This document shows, piece after piece, positions 47,083 to 57,432 of a DNA stretch of 64,000 nucleotides. Source of the DNA: Pseudomonas syringae (GTDB taxonomy: Bacteria; Pseudomonadota; Gammaproteobacteria; Pseudomonadales; Pseudomonadaceae); NCBI RefSeq assembly GCF_023278085.1, contig NZ_CP066265.1:1890501-1954500 (forward strand). The letters run 5' to 3'. Position 1 is the stretch's first letter, and each line of letters begins with the position of its first letter. The position numbers were made by a program, and so were the translations under genes. A model generated the notes under the pieces. The model ran no database searches. It saw only the letters and a list, made by a program, of their open reading frames with translations, and was not told the origin of the DNA.

Positions 47083-48990
47083 ATGAGTGTGGAAACTCAA
47101 AAGGAAACCCTGGGCTTCCAGACCGAGGTAAAGCAGCTGCTGCACCTCATGATCCATTCGCTGTATTCCAACAAGGAAATCTTCCTTCGCGAATTGATCT
47201 CGAACGCGTCTGACGCGGTCGACAAATTGCGTTTTGAAGCGTTGTCGAAGCCTGAGCTGCTGGAAGGCGGCGCCGAGCTGAAGATTCGCGTGAGCTTCGA
47301 CAAGGACGCGAAGACCGTTACCCTTGAAGACAACGGCATCGGTATGAGCCGTGAAGATGTGATCACCCACCTGGGCACCATCGCCAAGTCGGGCACCGCT
47401 GATTTCATGAAAAACCTGTCGGGCGACCAGAAGAAGGATTCGCACCTGATCGGTCAGTTCGGCGTGGGCTTCTACTCGGCATTCATTGTTGCCGATCAGG
47501 TCGAAGTGTTCAGCCGTCGCGCCGGTTCGCCTGCCAGCGAAGGCGTGCATTGGTCCTCCAAAGGCGAGGGCGAGTTTGAAGTCGCCAACGTCGAAAAGGC
47601 CGAGCGCGGTACGCGTATCGTGCTGCACCTGAAAAACGGTGAAGATGAGTTCGCAGATGGTTACCGTCTGCGCAACATCATCAAGAAATACTCCGACCAT
47701 ATCGCTTTGCCGATCGAGCTGCCCAAAGAGCAGGCTCCGGCCGCAGAAGGTGAGGAAGCACCGGTACTGGAATGGGAAACCGTCAACCGTGCCAGCGCAC
47801 TCTGGACCCGTTCGCGCACCGAGGTGAAGGACGAGGAGTACCAGGAATTCTACAAGCACGTCGCCCACGACTACGAGAACCCGCTGAGCTGGAGCCATAA
47901 CAAGGTCGAAGGCAAGCTGGAATACACCTCGCTGCTGTACGTGCCTGCACGTGCGCCGTTCGATCTGTACCAGCGCGAGGCGCCACGTGGCCTGAAGCTG
48001 TACGTGCAGCGTGTGTTTGTCATGGACCAGGCCGAATCGTTCCTGCCGTTGTACATGCGCTTCGTCAAGGGCGTGGTCGATTCCAATGACCTGTCGCTGA
48101 ACGTTTCCCGCGAAATCCTGCAGAAAGATCCGATCATCGATTCGATGAAGTCGGCGCTGACCAAGCGCGTGCTGGACATGCTGGAAAAGCTGGCGAAAAA
48201 CGAGCCCGAGAAGTACAAGGGTTTCTGGAAAAACTTCGGCCAGGTCCTCAAGGAAGGGCCGGCGGAAGACTTCGCCAACAAGGAAAAAATCGCCGGTCTG
48301 CTGCGTTTTGCATCGACTTCCGACGACAGCGGGGAGCAGAGTGTGTCTCTGGCTGAGTACCTGGCGCGTGCCAAGGAAGGTCAGGACAAGATCTATTACC
48401 TCACTGGCGAATCCTACGCGCAGGTCAAGAACAGCCCGCACCTTGAGGTCTTCCGCAAGAAAGGCATCGAAGTGCTGTTGCTCACTGATCGTATCGACGA
48501 GTGGCTGATGAGCTACCTCAGCGATTTCGACGGCAAGAGTTTTGTCGACGTGGCGCGTGGTGATCTGGACCTGGGTAATCTTGACTCCGAAGAGGACAAG
48601 AAGGCGCAGGAAGAGATCGCCAAGGACAAAGAAGGCCTTATCGAGCGCTTGAAAGCCGCGCTCGGTGATGCGGTGAGTGAAGTGCGGGTCTCGCACCGTC
48701 TGACTGATTCCCCAGCGATTCTGGCCATTGGCGAGCAGGACATGGGTCTGCAAATGCGCCAGATTCTGGAAGCCAGCGGCCAGAAGGTTCCTGAGTCGAA
48801 GCCTATCTTCGAATTCAATCCGGCCCACCCGTTGATCGGCAAACTGGATGCGGAGCAGAGCGAAGAACGCTTCGGCGATCTGTCGCACATCCTGTTCGAT
48901 CAGGCAGCCCTTGCTGCGGGCGACAGCCTCAAGGATCCGGCCGCTTACGTGCGCCGCTTGAACAAGTTGTTGGTAGAACTGTCGGTTTGA
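47083..48990 (+). CDS. htpG: Molecular chaperone HtpG (Hsp90)
   Basis: Dimeric ATP-dependent cytoplasmic chaperone. 635 residues. The GHKL ATPase domain has [45 protein letters not shown] and [15 protein letters not shown]. The middle domain has [14 protein letters not shown] and [15 protein letters not shown]. The C-terminal dimer domain ends [12 protein letters not shown], without the eukaryotic MEEVD. I chose ATG 47083 ([12 protein letters not shown]), the family start; in-frame ATG 47077 is an alternative. Confidence 0.97.
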   Translation: MSVETQKETLGFQTEVKQLLHLMIHSLYSNKEIFLRELISNASDAVDKLRFEALSKPELLEGGAELKIRVSFDKDAKTVTLEDNGIGMSREDVITHLGTIAKSGTADFMKNLSGDQKKDSHLIGQFGVGFYSAFIVADQVEVFSRRAGSPASEGVHWSSKGEGEFEVANVEKAERGTRIVLHLKNGEDEFADGYRLRNIIKKYSDHIALPIELPKEQAPAAEGEEAPVLEWETVNRASALWTRSRTEVKDEEYQEFYKHVAHDYENPLSWSHNKVEGKLEYTSLLYVPARAPFDLYQREAPRGLKLYVQRVFVMDQAESFLPLYMRFVKGVVDSNDLSLNVSREILQKDPIIDSMKSALTKRVLDMLEKLAKNEPEKYKGFWKNFGQVLKEGPAEDFANKEKIAGLLRFASTSDDSGEQSVSLAEYLARAKEGQDKIYYLTGESYAQVKNSPHLEVFRKKGIEVLLLTDRIDEWLMSYLSDFDGKSFVDVARGDLDLGNLDSEEDKKAQEEIAKDKEGLIERLKAALGDAVSEVRVSHRLTDSPAILAIGEQDMGLQMRQILEASGQKVPESKPIFEFNPAHPLIGKLDAEQSEERFGDLSHILFDQAALAAGDSLKDPAAYVRRLNKLLVELSV

Positions 48991-49005
48991 TAACCGATTG
49001 ACAAG

Positions 49006-49027
49006 AAACCCGCTTCGGCGGGTTTTT
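49006..49027 (+). terminator. Terminator after htpG
   Basis: An 8-bp stem AAACCCGC/GCGGGTTT with the stable TTCG loop and a T run. Confidence 0.9.
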
Positions 49028-49081
49028 TGTTTTAATTTTTCGTGACGCGTTTTTCCTTTTTCCAGTGATCAGGAGTCAGCA

Positions 49082-49810
49082 ATGAGCAGCAATATCAATG
49101 TACGTTCTGTGGTTTATCAGATTGAGGGTCAGCCTTACGAAAGCCGTCTGGTGTATGACGCCAACGCTGTTGCGCCGCAACCCGGTCTGCTGATGGCGCC
49201 CAACTGGATGGGCGTCAGCCAGGGCGCCGAAGACATTGCCAAAGCAGTGGCCGAGAAGGGCTACGTGGTGTTGCTGGCTGATCTTTATGGTCAGCAGATT
49301 CGCCCGAGTAACAATGACGAGGCGGGTGCCGCCATGACGCCGCTGAAGAACGACCGTGGTTTGCTGCGCAAGCGTATGCAGGCAGGTCTCGATCAGTTGC
49401 TGAGTCAGGCGGATGTTTCACTGGATGTAAGCCGAATCGCAACCTTCGGTTTTTGCTTTGGCGGCTGCTGCTCGCTGGAACTGGCGCGTACCGGCGCCGA
49501 GCTGAAAGCTGCTATTTCCTTCCACGGTACGCTGGATACGCCGAACCCGGCTGATGCACACAACATCAGAGGCTCGGTGCTGGTCTTGCACGGCGCTGCT
49601 GACCCATTGGTGCCAAAAGAGCAGTTGCCTGCTTTCGAGGATGAAATGAACGCCGCTGGCGTGGACTGGCAACTGCACAGCTACGGCGGCGCATTTCACT
49701 CATTCACCGACCCGCACGCCAACGTGCCGGGCATGATGATGTACGACGCAAAAGTGGCAGGGCGTGCGTTCAAGTCGATGCATGATTTGTTGGGCGAAGT
49801 GTTCGGCTAA
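49082..49810 (+). CDS. Dienelactone hydrolase family protein
   Basis: 242-residue alpha/beta hydrolase. The nucleophile is Cys in GFCFGGCCSLELA (family G-x-C-x-G-G), the Asp is in LHGAADPLVPKEQL and the His in GGAFHSFTDP. GLLMAPNWMGVSQGAEDIAKA is the oxyanion region. Members hydrolyse lactones or esters; the true substrate is unknown because no aromatic degradation genes are adjacent. Confidence 0.9.
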   Translation: MSSNINVRSVVYQIEGQPYESRLVYDANAVAPQPGLLMAPNWMGVSQGAEDIAKAVAEKGYVVLLADLYGQQIRPSNNDEAGAAMTPLKNDRGLLRKRMQAGLDQLLSQADVSLDVSRIATFGFCFGGCCSLELARTGAELKAAISFHGTLDTPNPADAHNIRGSVLVLHGAADPLVPKEQLPAFEDEMNAAGVDWQLHSYGGAFHSFTDPHANVPGMMMYDAKVAGRAFKSMHDLLGEVFG

Positions 49811-49856
49811 GACGCTACTGTTCCGCGTCACACGCTTCACGCGGATTTTCAGTCAT

Positions 49857-49887
49857 AAAAAAGGCGCCTTTGAAAGGCGCCTTTTTT
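49857..49887. terminator. Bidirectional terminator between the hydrolase gene and fabB
   Basis: A 14-bp perfect stem AAAAAAGGCGCCTT/AAGGCGCCTTTTTT with a TGA loop between convergent genes. Confidence 0.93.
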
Positions 49888-49905
49888 GTCGTTGCGAGGG
49901 ACGTA

Positions 49906-51129
49906 TTACTTACCCGCCCAGCGCTTCAGTACCAGCGTGGCGTTGGTGCCGCCGAAGCCGAAGCTGTTGCTCATGACCAGATCGATTTTCGCGTCTTCAC
50001 GCGTCTTGAGCAGGATCGGCATATCGGCAATCGCCGGGTCCAGCTCGTCGATGTTAGCCGAACCTGCGATGAAGTTGTTCTCCATCATCAGCAGGCAGTA
50101 GATCGCTTCGTGAACGCCTGCAGCGCCCAGCGAGTGGCCGGACAGGCTCTTTGTCGAGCTGATGGCCGGGGCATCGGAACCGAAGACTTCGCGTACACCT
50201 TCCATTTCCTTGGCGTCGCCGACCGGGGTCGAGGTGCCATGGGTGTTGATGTAGTCGACGTCTTTCTTGTCGAGATCGGCCAGCGCCATCTGCATGCAGC
50301 GAATGGCACCTTCACCGCTCGGCGCAACCATGTCGTAGCCGTCGGAGGTAGCACCGTAACCGACGATTTCAGCGTAGATTTTCGCACCGCGTGCCAAAGC
50401 GTGTTCCAGCTCTTCGACAACGACCATGCCGCCGCCACCGGCAATGACGAAACCGTCACGCTTGGCGTCGTAGGCGCGGGAGGCTTTTTCCGGTGTTTCG
50501 TTGTACTGGGTAGACAATGCACCCATGGCGTCGAACAGGAACGACTGGCTCCAGTGCTCTTCTTCACCACCACCGGCAAACACGATGTCTTGCTTGCCCA
50601 GCTGGATCTGCTCGACAGCATTGCCGATGCAGTGAGCGCTGGTGGCGCAAGCGGACGAGATGGAGTAGTTCACACCCTTGATCTTGAAGGGTGTGGCCAG
50701 GCAAGCCGAAACGGTGCTGCCCATAGTCCGCGTGACGCGGTATGGACCGACGCGCTTGACGCCTTTCTCGCGCAGGATGTCCAGCGCTTCCATCTGGTTC
50801 AGGGTCGACGCACCGCCGCTACCTGCAATCAGACCGGTACGCACATTGGAAACCTGCTCGTCGGTCAGGCCAGAGTCAGTGATGGCGTCTTTCATCGCCA
50901 GATAGGCATAGGCAGCCGCATGGCCGACAAAGCGGAAGATCTTGCGATCGATCAGTTCTTCCAGGTCCAGGTCGATAGACCCGGACACCTGGCTGCGCAG
51001 ACCCATCTCAGCATATTCCGGGTTGAAGCGGATGCCAGGGCGGTTAGCACGCAGGTTGGCGGTGACGGTTTCTTTGTCATTGCCCAAGCAGGAAACAATA
51101 CCCAGACCAGTGATAACGACGCGGCGCAT
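49906..51129 (-). CDS. fabB: 3-oxoacyl-ACP synthase I
   Basis: Elongates unsaturated acyl-ACP, essential for unsaturated fatty acid synthesis with FabA. 407 residues: [18 protein letters not shown], the active Cys in [16 protein letters not shown], and the catalytic histidines in [11 protein letters not shown] and [17 protein letters not shown] chose ATG 51129 with AAGGG upstream; the frame extends to 51213 inside fabA. It follows fabA by ten bases, so the two form an operon. Confidence 0.97.
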   Translation of the reverse strand: MRRVVITGLGIVSCLGNDKETVTANLRANRPGIRFNPEYAEMGLRSQVSGSIDLDLEELIDRKIFRFVGHAAAYAYLAMKDAITDSGLTDEQVSNVRTGLIAGSGGASTLNQMEALDILREKGVKRVGPYRVTRTMGSTVSACLATPFKIKGVNYSISSACATSAHCIGNAVEQIQLGKQDIVFAGGGEEEHWSQSFLFDAMGALSTQYNETPEKASRAYDAKRDGFVIAGGGGMVVVEELEHALARGAKIYAEIVGYGATSDGYDMVAPSGEGAIRCMQMALADLDKKDVDYINTHGTSTPVGDAKEMEGVREVFGSDAPAISSTKSLSGHSLGAAGVHEAIYCLLMMENNFIAGSANIDELDPAIADMPILLKTREDAKIDLVMSNSFGFGGTNATLVLKRWAGK

Positions 51130-51139
51130 GCGAGTACCC

Positions 51140-51655
51140 TTAGAAATTTTCAGTGGAAGTAAACACGCCGACCCGAAGGCCTTCGGCGGTATAGATTTCG
51201 CGACCGTCGACACTCACCGAACCGTCGGCGATGGCCAGGTTCAGCTTGCCCTTCAGGACACGTTTAATATGAATGTTATAAGTGACTTTTTTGGCGGTCG
51301 GAAGCACCTGGCCAAAAAACTTCACTTCGCCTGAACCCAGGGCGCGGCCGCGGCCGGGGTTGCCCTGCCAGCCTAGATAGAAACCGACCAGTTGCCACAT
51401 GGCGTCGAGGCCCAGGCAGCCTGGCATGACCGGATCACCTTCAAAGTGGCAGGCGAAGAACCAGAGGTCAGGCGTGATGTCGAGTTCAGCGACCAACTCA
51501 CCCTTGCCGAACTTGCCGCCTTCTTCGCTGATGTGCGTAATGCGATCAACCATCAGCATGTTGGGGGCGGGCAGTTGCGCGTTACCTGGGCCGAACAGCT
51601 CGCCACGACTGCAGCGCAGCAAGTCTTCCCGGGTAAAGGCGTGTTGTTTGGTCAT
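51140..51655 (-). CDS. fabA: 3-hydroxydecanoyl-ACP dehydratase/isomerase
   Basis: Dehydrates 3-hydroxydecanoyl-ACP and isomerises trans-2 to cis-3 decenoyl-ACP, the branch into unsaturated fatty acids. 171 residues, hotdog fold: [22 protein letters not shown] has the catalytic His and Asp, and [21 protein letters not shown] is the family segment. A good ribosome site (GAGGAG) precedes the ATG at 51655. A candidate operator lies upstream. Confidence 0.98.
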   Translation of the reverse strand: MTKQHAFTREDLLRCSRGELFGPGNAQLPAPNMLMVDRITHISEEGGKFGKGELVAELDITPDLWFFACHFEGDPVMPGCLGLDAMWQLVGFYLGWQGNPGRGRALGSGEVKFFGQVLPTAKKVTYNIHIKRVLKGKLNLAIADGSVSVDGREIYTAEGLRVGVFTSTENF

Positions 51656-51801
51656 GCGAGCTCCTCAATAATCGTGTTCGGCAGGTTCGAGCGCCATTGG
51701 CCTGAAGCCGGTCCCGGAGGACTGATTCACCAGAACCCTTCCGGCAGCCTACTCATAGACTGTTGCGTTGTAATGAAAGTCACAGCTCAGGCGAAAATCA
51801 A

Positions 51802-51817
51802 AGTACACCTGTGCACT
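51802..51817. promoter_or_regulatory. Candidate FabR/DesT-type operator upstream of fabA
   Basis: AGTACAC-CT-GTGCACT is a 16-base palindrome with one mismatch in the 219-base gap before fabA. Its core resembles the TACACGTGT-type palindrome bound by fatty-acid-responsive TetR repressors at fabA/fabB promoters in gammaproteobacteria. The assignment is by resemblance and position only. Confidence 0.45.
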
Positions 51818-51874
51818 GAATTTTGTCGTCCGGCCGATTTTACAGGGCGATCCAGCTGGCAAGACTGCCGCAAT

Positions 51875-53800
51875 TTAACATTTATCGCCAGTCGCAGGTG
51901 CCCGAAAGGCCAGCCAGCGTAACAAAACCTTCTGTAAATCAGCGTGTTTGAACGGCTTGGCCAGGTAGTCATCCATTCCTGCCTGTAAACAGGCATCCCG
52001 GTCACCCTGCAATGCATTGGCAGTCAGGGCAATGATTGGGATTCGATCAAGCCCGGAAAGTTGCCTGATTCGTCGCGTTGCCTCGTAGCCGTCCATGACC
52101 GGCAGTCGGCAATCCATGAGAATCAGGGCGTAATTGCCCATGCCAGCCTTCGCGACGGCCTCCGCGCCATCGACCGCCACGTCCACCTCGCAGTCCATAT
52201 GGTGCAGCATGGCCTGGACCACGGTGCGGTTCACCGGGTTGTCCTCGACCAGCAGTATTTTGCGCGATCCGTGGTGTGTGCCAAGCATGGAAGGTGGCTC
52301 GCTGACATCCGCCGGCACGTTGCGCGACACAGCCAGCGGGATCTGCAGAGTAAAGACCGAGCCCGATCCTTGCTCGCTTTGCGCCCGCAGGGTGCCTCCC
52401 ATGCGTTCGGCCAGGGTGCGGGCAATCGGCAGCCCCAGTCCGGTTCCGCCATAGCGTCTGGAAATCGAGCTGTCGGCCTGCTTGAACGCATCGAACATGG
52501 ACTCCAGCCGGTCGGCCTCAATGCCGATGCCACTGTCATGCACGGTGCAGGTGAAGCGCAGATGGTCGTTGTCGAGCATTGCCCACTCAGCCTCCACGCA
52601 GACAGTTCCCTGCTCGGTGAACTTGAGCGCGTTACCGATCAGGTTCACCAGAATCTGCCGGATCCGGGTCGGATCGCCCACCACCGGCAGTGCCTCCAGC
52701 CCCGACTGAACATGCAGTTTGAGGGTTAATTTGCGTTGCAGAGCGCTGTGGTTGAACGCATGGGTTGAAGCGCTGACCAGTTCCGCGAGGTTGAACGCGA
52801 TGCCTTCCATTTGCAGCGCGTCGCGTTCGATCCGCGAGAAGTCGAGAATGTCGTTGATGACCCGCAGCAAGTGTTCAGTGGACTCGGTTGCCAGAGTCGC
52901 ATATTCGCTCTGCTCGTTGGTCATGCGGGTCGTTTCCATGAGCTGCAACATGCCCAGCACTCCATTCATGGGGGTGCGCAGTTCGTGGCTCATCATGGCC
53001 AGAAAATCCGATTTGGCGCGGTTGGCCTGTTCGGCCTCTTCACGCGTCTGGATCAATTGCGCCACCGAGCGCTGCTGCTCAAGGCTGGCACGGTGCAGGT
53101 TTTCTGCCAAGTTATTGATATGCCGTGCCAGTGCGCCCAGTTCCGCGTCGTCGCTGACGGGCATAGGGGTGTGGTAGTCGCCTTGCTGAATGGCCTTGAG
53201 GGCTTCACCCATCGCGCTGATGGGGCGCGAAAGGCTCAGCGCCAGGCGCCGGGCAAACAGGAAGGTAAAGAGCAATGCGCAAAGGGCCAGGATTGCTGCC
53301 TTGAGGAGTATTTCCTGCTGGCGCTGGCTGAATGCTTCATTGGACATGCCGACCAGCACCCGCCCCAGATAGTCTTTCGATGCGCTGCCTGGTGTTTTTC
53401 TGTCAATTCCCCTATTGCCATGAGCCGGCGAGTGCTGGCGGTAGATGGGGGCCTGGAATATTTCCATCTGGCGGGTCTGCTGTTCGTCTTCGCGGGGCTG
53501 ATCGATATAGATCAGTACCGTATTGGAGCTGTCCTGAATTTCCACGTAGCGGACGTTGGGCATCGACAGGGTTGCGCGCATCAGCGCCTTCAGGCCGTTG
53601 ATATCGTCTGCCGCCACGCCGGGTTCTGCGGCTGGAGCCAGCTGATTGGCGATGAGCTGCCCGGTGTGATTGAGCTCTTGGCGTAAATCCTGAATGCGCA
53701 CGAAGGTGAAGAAGCTGATCAACAGCACCGTCAGCAACAGGGCCGGGCCGAGGCTGATGACCTGGGTGCGGGTATTGATGTCCCAATGACTGAATTTCAT
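51875..53800 (-). CDS. Hybrid sensor histidine kinase, PA1611-like
   Basis: 641 residues. Order: a membrane helix (about 15-36), a periplasmic domain of about 130 residues, a second helix (about 175-195), HAMP, then HisKA with SHELRTPMNGVLGMLQLM. The ATPase has NLIGNALKFTE, DSGIGI and GGTGLGLPI. A C-terminal receiver has VEDNPVN, LMDCRLPVMDGYEA and the KPF lysine. There is no Hpt domain, so phosphate must leave to a separate Hpt protein. In P. aeruginosa the gene at this place (next to fabA) is PA1611, reported to interact with RetS and HptB; orthology here is inferred from position and architecture. Confidence 0.9.
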   Translation of the reverse strand: MKFSHWDINTRTQVISLGPALLLTVLLISFFTFVRIQDLRQELNHTGQLIANQLAPAAEPGVAADDINGLKALMRATLSMPNVRYVEIQDSSNTVLIYIDQPREDEQQTRQMEIFQAPIYRQHSPAHGNRGIDRKTPGSASKDYLGRVLVGMSNEAFSQRQQEILLKAAILALCALLFTFLFARRLALSLSRPISAMGEALKAIQQGDYHTPMPVSDDAELGALARHINNLAENLHRASLEQQRSVAQLIQTREEAEQANRAKSDFLAMMSHELRTPMNGVLGMLQLMETTRMTNEQSEYATLATESTEHLLRVINDILDFSRIERDALQMEGIAFNLAELVSASTHAFNHSALQRKLTLKLHVQSGLEALPVVGDPTRIRQILVNLIGNALKFTEQGTVCVEAEWAMLDNDHLRFTCTVHDSGIGIEADRLESMFDAFKQADSSISRRYGGTGLGLPIARTLAERMGGTLRAQSEQGSGSVFTLQIPLAVSRNVPADVSEPPSMLGTHHGSRKILLVEDNPVNRTVVQAMLHHMDCEVDVAVDGAEAVAKAGMGNYALILMDCRLPVMDGYEATRRIRQLSGLDRIPIIALTANALQGDRDACLQAGMDDYLAKPFKHADLQKVLLRWLAFRAPATGDKC

Positions 53801-54106
53801 TGGCTGCACGCGATGCGTACAAGGCGATACGCCTGAAATCCGATTGATGCTTCCATGCCTGTGTGCTCGGTGGTCGCGTATCGGTCCTGGCGCGCAAAAA
53901 CCAGCGCGCAAAACAAAAAAGGGAACCGACCGTCGTGATGGTTCATGCGGGTTGTGCGCATGTTAACCGAGATGGTCGGGTTTCCAGTCAGCAAGTTGCT
54001 GTGCAAGGCCGTTTGGGTGCAGCAATCACCTTTGTCGCTGGCCGATAGCGCGGCGCTCCGTATAATGCCTGCATCGCCTTTTAACGGCTCTGGATGGATA
54101 GTTTTT

Positions 54107-55132
54107 ATGACCCCACAGCAACCCGTCGCGGTTCTTGGCGGTGGCAGCTTCGGTACTGCCATCGCAAATCTGCTGGCCGAAAATGGCCATCAGGTTCGTC
54201 AGTGGATGCGCGATCCGGAGCAGGCGGAGGCGATTCGTGTGAATCGCGAGAATCCCCGCTACCTCAAGGGCATCAAGGTCCGCCCGGAAGTCGAGCCGGT
54301 CACCGACCTGACGGCGGTGCTTGAGGGCAGCGAACTGATTTTTGTCGCCTTGCCCTCAAGTGCCCTGCGTGCGGTGCTGTCGCCGCACGTCGAGCGCCTC
54401 AACGGCAAGATGCTGGTCAGTCTGACCAAAGGCATTGAAGCGCAGAGCTTCAAGCTGATGAGCCAGATCCTCGAAGAAATCGTCCCGCAAGCGCGTATAG
54501 GTGTACTGTCCGGCCCCAACCTGGCCCGTGAGATTGCCGAGCATGCGTTGACTGCCACCGTGGTCGCGAGCGAAGACGAGGCGCTTTGCCAGCAGGTTCA
54601 GGCTGCGCTGCATGGTCGTACGTTTCGCGTCTACGCCAGCACCGACCGATTTGGCGTCGAGCTGGGCGGGGCGTTGAAAAACGTCTACGCGATCATTGCC
54701 GGCATGGCGGTGGCGCTGGACATGGGCGAGAACACCAAGAGCATGCTGATCACCCGGGCGCTGGCGGAAATGACGCGTTTTGCAGTCAGCCAGGGTGCCA
54801 ACCCGATGACCTTCCTCGGGCTGGCAGGGGTGGGCGATCTCATCGTCACGTGCTCATCACCGAAAAGCCGCAATTATCAGGTCGGCTTCGCGCTGGGCCA
54901 GGGCTTGACGCTTGACGAGGCGGTGACCCGTCTTGGCGAAGTGGCCGAGGGCGTAAACACGCTCAAGGTGCTCAAGGTCAAGGCTCAGGAGGTGCAGGTC
55001 TACATGCCGCTGGTCGCCGGGCTGCACGCGATTCTTTTTGAAGGCCGTACGCTCAGTCAGGTCATCGAAGCGCTGATGCGTGCCGAGCCGAAGACGGACG
55101 TCGATTTCATCTCCATTACCGGCTTTAATTGA
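54107..55132 (+). CDS. gpsA: Glycerol-3-phosphate dehydrogenase [NAD(P)+]
   Basis: Makes sn-glycerol 3-phosphate from dihydroxyacetone phosphate for phospholipids. 341 residues: [22 protein letters not shown] binds NAD(P), [30 protein letters not shown], and the catalytic Lys in [23 protein letters not shown] 54107 fits the family; an upstream frame to 53945 covers the promoter region, where TATAAT occurs at 54061-54066. It is divergent from the kinase gene. Confidence 0.97.
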   Translation: MTPQQPVAVLGGGSFGTAIANLLAENGHQVRQWMRDPEQAEAIRVNRENPRYLKGIKVRPEVEPVTDLTAVLEGSELIFVALPSSALRAVLSPHVERLNGKMLVSLTKGIEAQSFKLMSQILEEIVPQARIGVLSGPNLAREIAEHALTATVVASEDEALCQQVQAALHGRTFRVYASTDRFGVELGGALKNVYAIIAGMAVALDMGENTKSMLITRALAEMTRFAVSQGANPMTFLGLAGVGDLIVTCSSPKSRNYQVGFALGQGLTLDEAVTRLGEVAEGVNTLKVLKVKAQEVQVYMPLVAGLHAILFEGRTLSQVIEALMRAEPKTDVDFISITGFN

Positions 55133-55157
55133 ACTCATTCTGATCAGGGAGAAGCTC

Positions 55158-55502
55158 TTGAACGAGTCGAAAATCCACAACAACGAGTCGATTCTGTTAC
55201 GCATCCTGTGGATGCTGCTGTTTCTGGGCGTGTGGCACGTGGCCCAGATTGTGTTGGCGGGGGTGATTCTGGTGCAGCTGGGCTATCGCCTGATTTACGC
55301 TGCGCCCAGCGGCAGCCTGATGAATTTTGGCGACAGCCTGAGCCAGTACCTGGCGCAGATCGGGCGTTTCGGCACGTTTCACAGTGACCAGAAGCCCTGG
55401 CCGTTTGCCGACTGGCCAACCCCCCGTGCTCCGGAAGGCGAGGCGGCGCATTCTGTTGCGCCAGCGCCGCACCCGGTGCGCGATGAAGAGCCAAAGCTGT
55501 GA
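55158..55502 (+). CDS. DUF4389 membrane protein
   Basis: 114 residues. One or two hydrophobic helices (SILLRILWMLLFLGVWHVAQIVLAGVILVQLGYRLIYA) are followed by LMNFGDSLSQYLAQIGRFGTFHSDQKPWPFADWP, the DUF4389 signature, and a Pro/Ala-rich tail. The best start is TTG 55158, with GGGAG six or seven bases upstream; no ATG fits. Function is unknown. Its stop overlaps the start of sixA, so they are co-translated. Confidence 0.83.
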   Translation: MNESKIHNNESILLRILWMLLFLGVWHVAQIVLAGVILVQLGYRLIYAAPSGSLMNFGDSLSQYLAQIGRFGTFHSDQKPWPFADWPTPRAPEGEAAHSVAPAPHPVRDEEPKL

Positions 55503-55954
55503 AGGTCTGGGTGCTGCGCCATGGCGAGGCGCAATCAAGGGCGCGCAGCGATGCCGAGCGGGAGCTGACCGCACATGGCCGTGAGGAAGTGCTCAAGAGT
55601 GCGCTTCACCTGAGTGACAAGGCGGTGCAGCGGATAATCGCCAGCCCCTATGTGCGTGCGCAGCAGACAGCCGAGCTGGTGCGCCAGTCGTTGGGTTTCA
55701 GCGAGCCGATCACCACTGTACCCTGGCTGACGCCCGACAGTACGCCGCGTCAGGTGCTGGCGCAGCTCGATCAGCTTGGCTTGGATGAAGTGCTGCTGGT
55801 CAGTCACCAGCCGCTGGTGGGCGAACTGATCGGCGTGCTCGCAAACGGCAGCCCGCAACAGGCCCAGCCGATGAGCACTGCCAGTCTGGCAGAACTCGAG
55901 GGCGAGTTTGCCACAGCCGGCGGCATGACACTCAACAGCGTACGGCATGTCTGA
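55499..55954 (+). CDS. sixA: Phosphohistidine phosphatase SixA
   Basis: 151 residues of the histidine phosphatase family: VWVLRHGEAQ carries the catalytic RHG, ASPYVRAQQTAELV the second phosphate-pocket region and LVSHQPLVGELIGVL the second His. SixA removes phosphate from histidine in Hpt/PTS-type proteins. The start is GTG 55499, overlapping the upstream stop by four bases. A phospho-His phosphatase two genes away from a hybrid kinase is notable. Confidence 0.92.
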   Translation: MKVWVLRHGEAQSRARSDAERELTAHGREEVLKSALHLSDKAVQRIIASPYVRAQQTAELVRQSLGFSEPITTVPWLTPDSTPRQVLAQLDQLGLDEVLLVSHQPLVGELIGVLANGSPQQAQPMSTASLAELEGEFATAGGMTLNSVRHV

Positions 55955-56047
55955 GCGGACGCCTGAAGACGGTTTTCCGGTTTCAGGCACCGCAATCAAA
56001 CGCCAGCGCCGTGCGCGCGCAGGTGACACTCCAGAAAAGGACTGAAC

Positions 56048-56491
56048 ATGAGCATATGGCGTCAGGCTCCCGATATCGAAGCCCTTATGGCGGCTCAGAA
56101 AAATACCATCGGCGAAGTGCTGGATATTCGCTTCGAGTCATTCACTGACGACTCGCTTACTGCAAGTATGGTGGTCGATCAGCGTACCCATCAGCCGTTC
56201 GGGCTGCTACATGGCGGTGCCTCGGTGGTGCTCGCCGAATCGCTGGGTTCGATGGCCAGTTATCTGGTCGTCGATTCAAGCAAGTATTTCTGCGTGGGCC
56301 TTGAGGTCAATGCCAACCATCTGCGTGGCGTGCGCGCCGGGCGTGTTATCGGTGTCGTGAGGCCCGTGCACATAGGCCGCACGACTCACGTGTGGGATAT
56401 CCGCATCAGCACCGAGGAAGGCAAGCCAAGCTGCATTTCACGCCTGACCGTGGCAGTCGTGCCACATGGCCAGGAGCCTCCGGCGCGCTGA
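56048..56491 (+). CDS. Hotdog-fold thioesterase, PaaI/EntH-like
   Basis: 147 residues: IGEVLDIRFESFTDDSLTASMVVDQRTHQPFGLLHGGASVVLAESLGSMAS contains the family HGG and the catalytic Glu helix; NANHLRGVRAGRVIGVVRPVHIGRTTHVWDIRI follows. Members hydrolyse aryl- or acyl-thioesters and proofread. The natural substrate is not evident. ATG 56048 has AAAAGGACTGAAC upstream. Confidence 0.9.
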   Translation: MSIWRQAPDIEALMAAQKNTIGEVLDIRFESFTDDSLTASMVVDQRTHQPFGLLHGGASVVLAESLGSMASYLVVDSSKYFCVGLEVNANHLRGVRAGRVIGVVRPVHIGRTTHVWDIRISTEEGKPSCISRLTVAVVPHGQEPPAR

Positions 56492-56622
56492 TGGCGTTCG
56501 CCTGTTCATGGATGAGCGCCGAGGATGGCCGGAGTGACACCTGCGATGGCGGTTCCAGTCATTGCCGTGCTTCGGAGCAAGTGCGCACAATCGAGGCTCA
56601 TACCGCCCAGGGAAGTATTGGC

Positions 56623-57432
56623 ATGTCGCAACCTGTGTTCTTTGCTCACGCCAATGGCTTCCCTTCAGCGACTTACGGCAAGCTGTTTTGCGCACTGGCA
56701 CCGGAATATTCGGTGGCTCATCTTGAGCAGCATGCCCACGATCCGCGTTTCCCGGTAGATGACAACTGGTTGAACCTGGTCGATGAGCTGATTCACCATC
56801 TTCGCGAGCAGGCAGGGCCGGTGTGGGGCGTGGGGCATTCCTTGGGCGGGTTGCTGCATCTGCATGCCGCGTTGCGCTGTCCGGAACTCTATCGCGGTGT
56901 GGTGATGCTGGATTCGCCGGTATTGGGGCTGGCCGATCAACTGTTCATACGCGCTGCGAAGCGCCTGGGGTTTATCGATCGCATTACACCCGCAGGCAGA
57001 ACCCTGGGGCGCCGCGAGGCCTTCGCCGATCTGGAGTCGGCACGTGCCTACTTCGCCGGCAAGACCCTGTTTCGCCGCTTCGATCCCGATTGTCTGACCG
57101 CTTACCTGCACCATGGCTTGCGGCAGGACGGTGAGCAATTGCGCCTGCGCTTCGACCCGGCGACGGAGATCAGTATCTACCGCAGCATTCCCCATACCAG
57201 TCCGATCCCGTCGCGGCAGCTCAAGGTGCCGCTGGCCATGGTGCGTGGCCGACACAGCCGGGTGATCATGCCGCATCATGGTTATCTGGCCAGACGCATG
57301 CGCGAAGGCGAATACCTGTCCATGCCGGGAGGGCATATGTTTCCACTGGAACGCCCTGATGAAACGGCGCAATTACTCAAGTCGCTGTTCATTCGCTGGG
57401 AGGCCCGACGCCTGCAACGGGCTGACGCATGA
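56623..57432 (+). CDS. Alpha/beta hydrolase (first of a pair)
   Basis: 269 residues: VFFAHANGFPSATYGKLF is the oxyanion region, GVGHSLGGLLHLHAALRCP the nucleophile elbow, and MPGGHMFPLERPDET the catalytic His. VVMLDSPVLGLADQLF lies next to the elbow. I chose ATG 56623 with AGGGAAG upstream; the frame extends to 56392 through the preceding gene. It overlaps the next hydrolase gene by four bases. The substrate is unknown. Confidence 0.88.
   Translation: MSQPVFFAHANGFPSATYGKLFCALAPEYSVAHLEQHAHDPRFPVDDNWLNLVDELIHHLREQAGPVWGVGHSLGGLLHLHAALRCPELYRGVVMLDSPVLGLADQLFIRAAKRLGFIDRITPAGRTLGRREAFADLESARAYFAGKTLFRRFDPDCLTAYLHHGLRQDGEQLRLRFDPATEISIYRSIPHTSPIPSRQLKVPLAMVRGRHSRVIMPHHGYLARRMREGEYLSMPGGHMFPLERPDETAQLLKSLFIRWEARRLQRADA

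Noticed and set aside
47053..48888. A minus-strand open frame of 611 codons opposite htpG
   Set aside because: Shadow of htpG; the residue composition is not protein-like and no start signal is present.
56492..56622. A longer N-terminus or small gene between the thioesterase and the first hydrolase
   Set aside because: The frame is open upstream of 56623, but the added residues are Cys/Ser/Gly-rich and unlike a hydrolase; the ribosome site points to ATG 56623.
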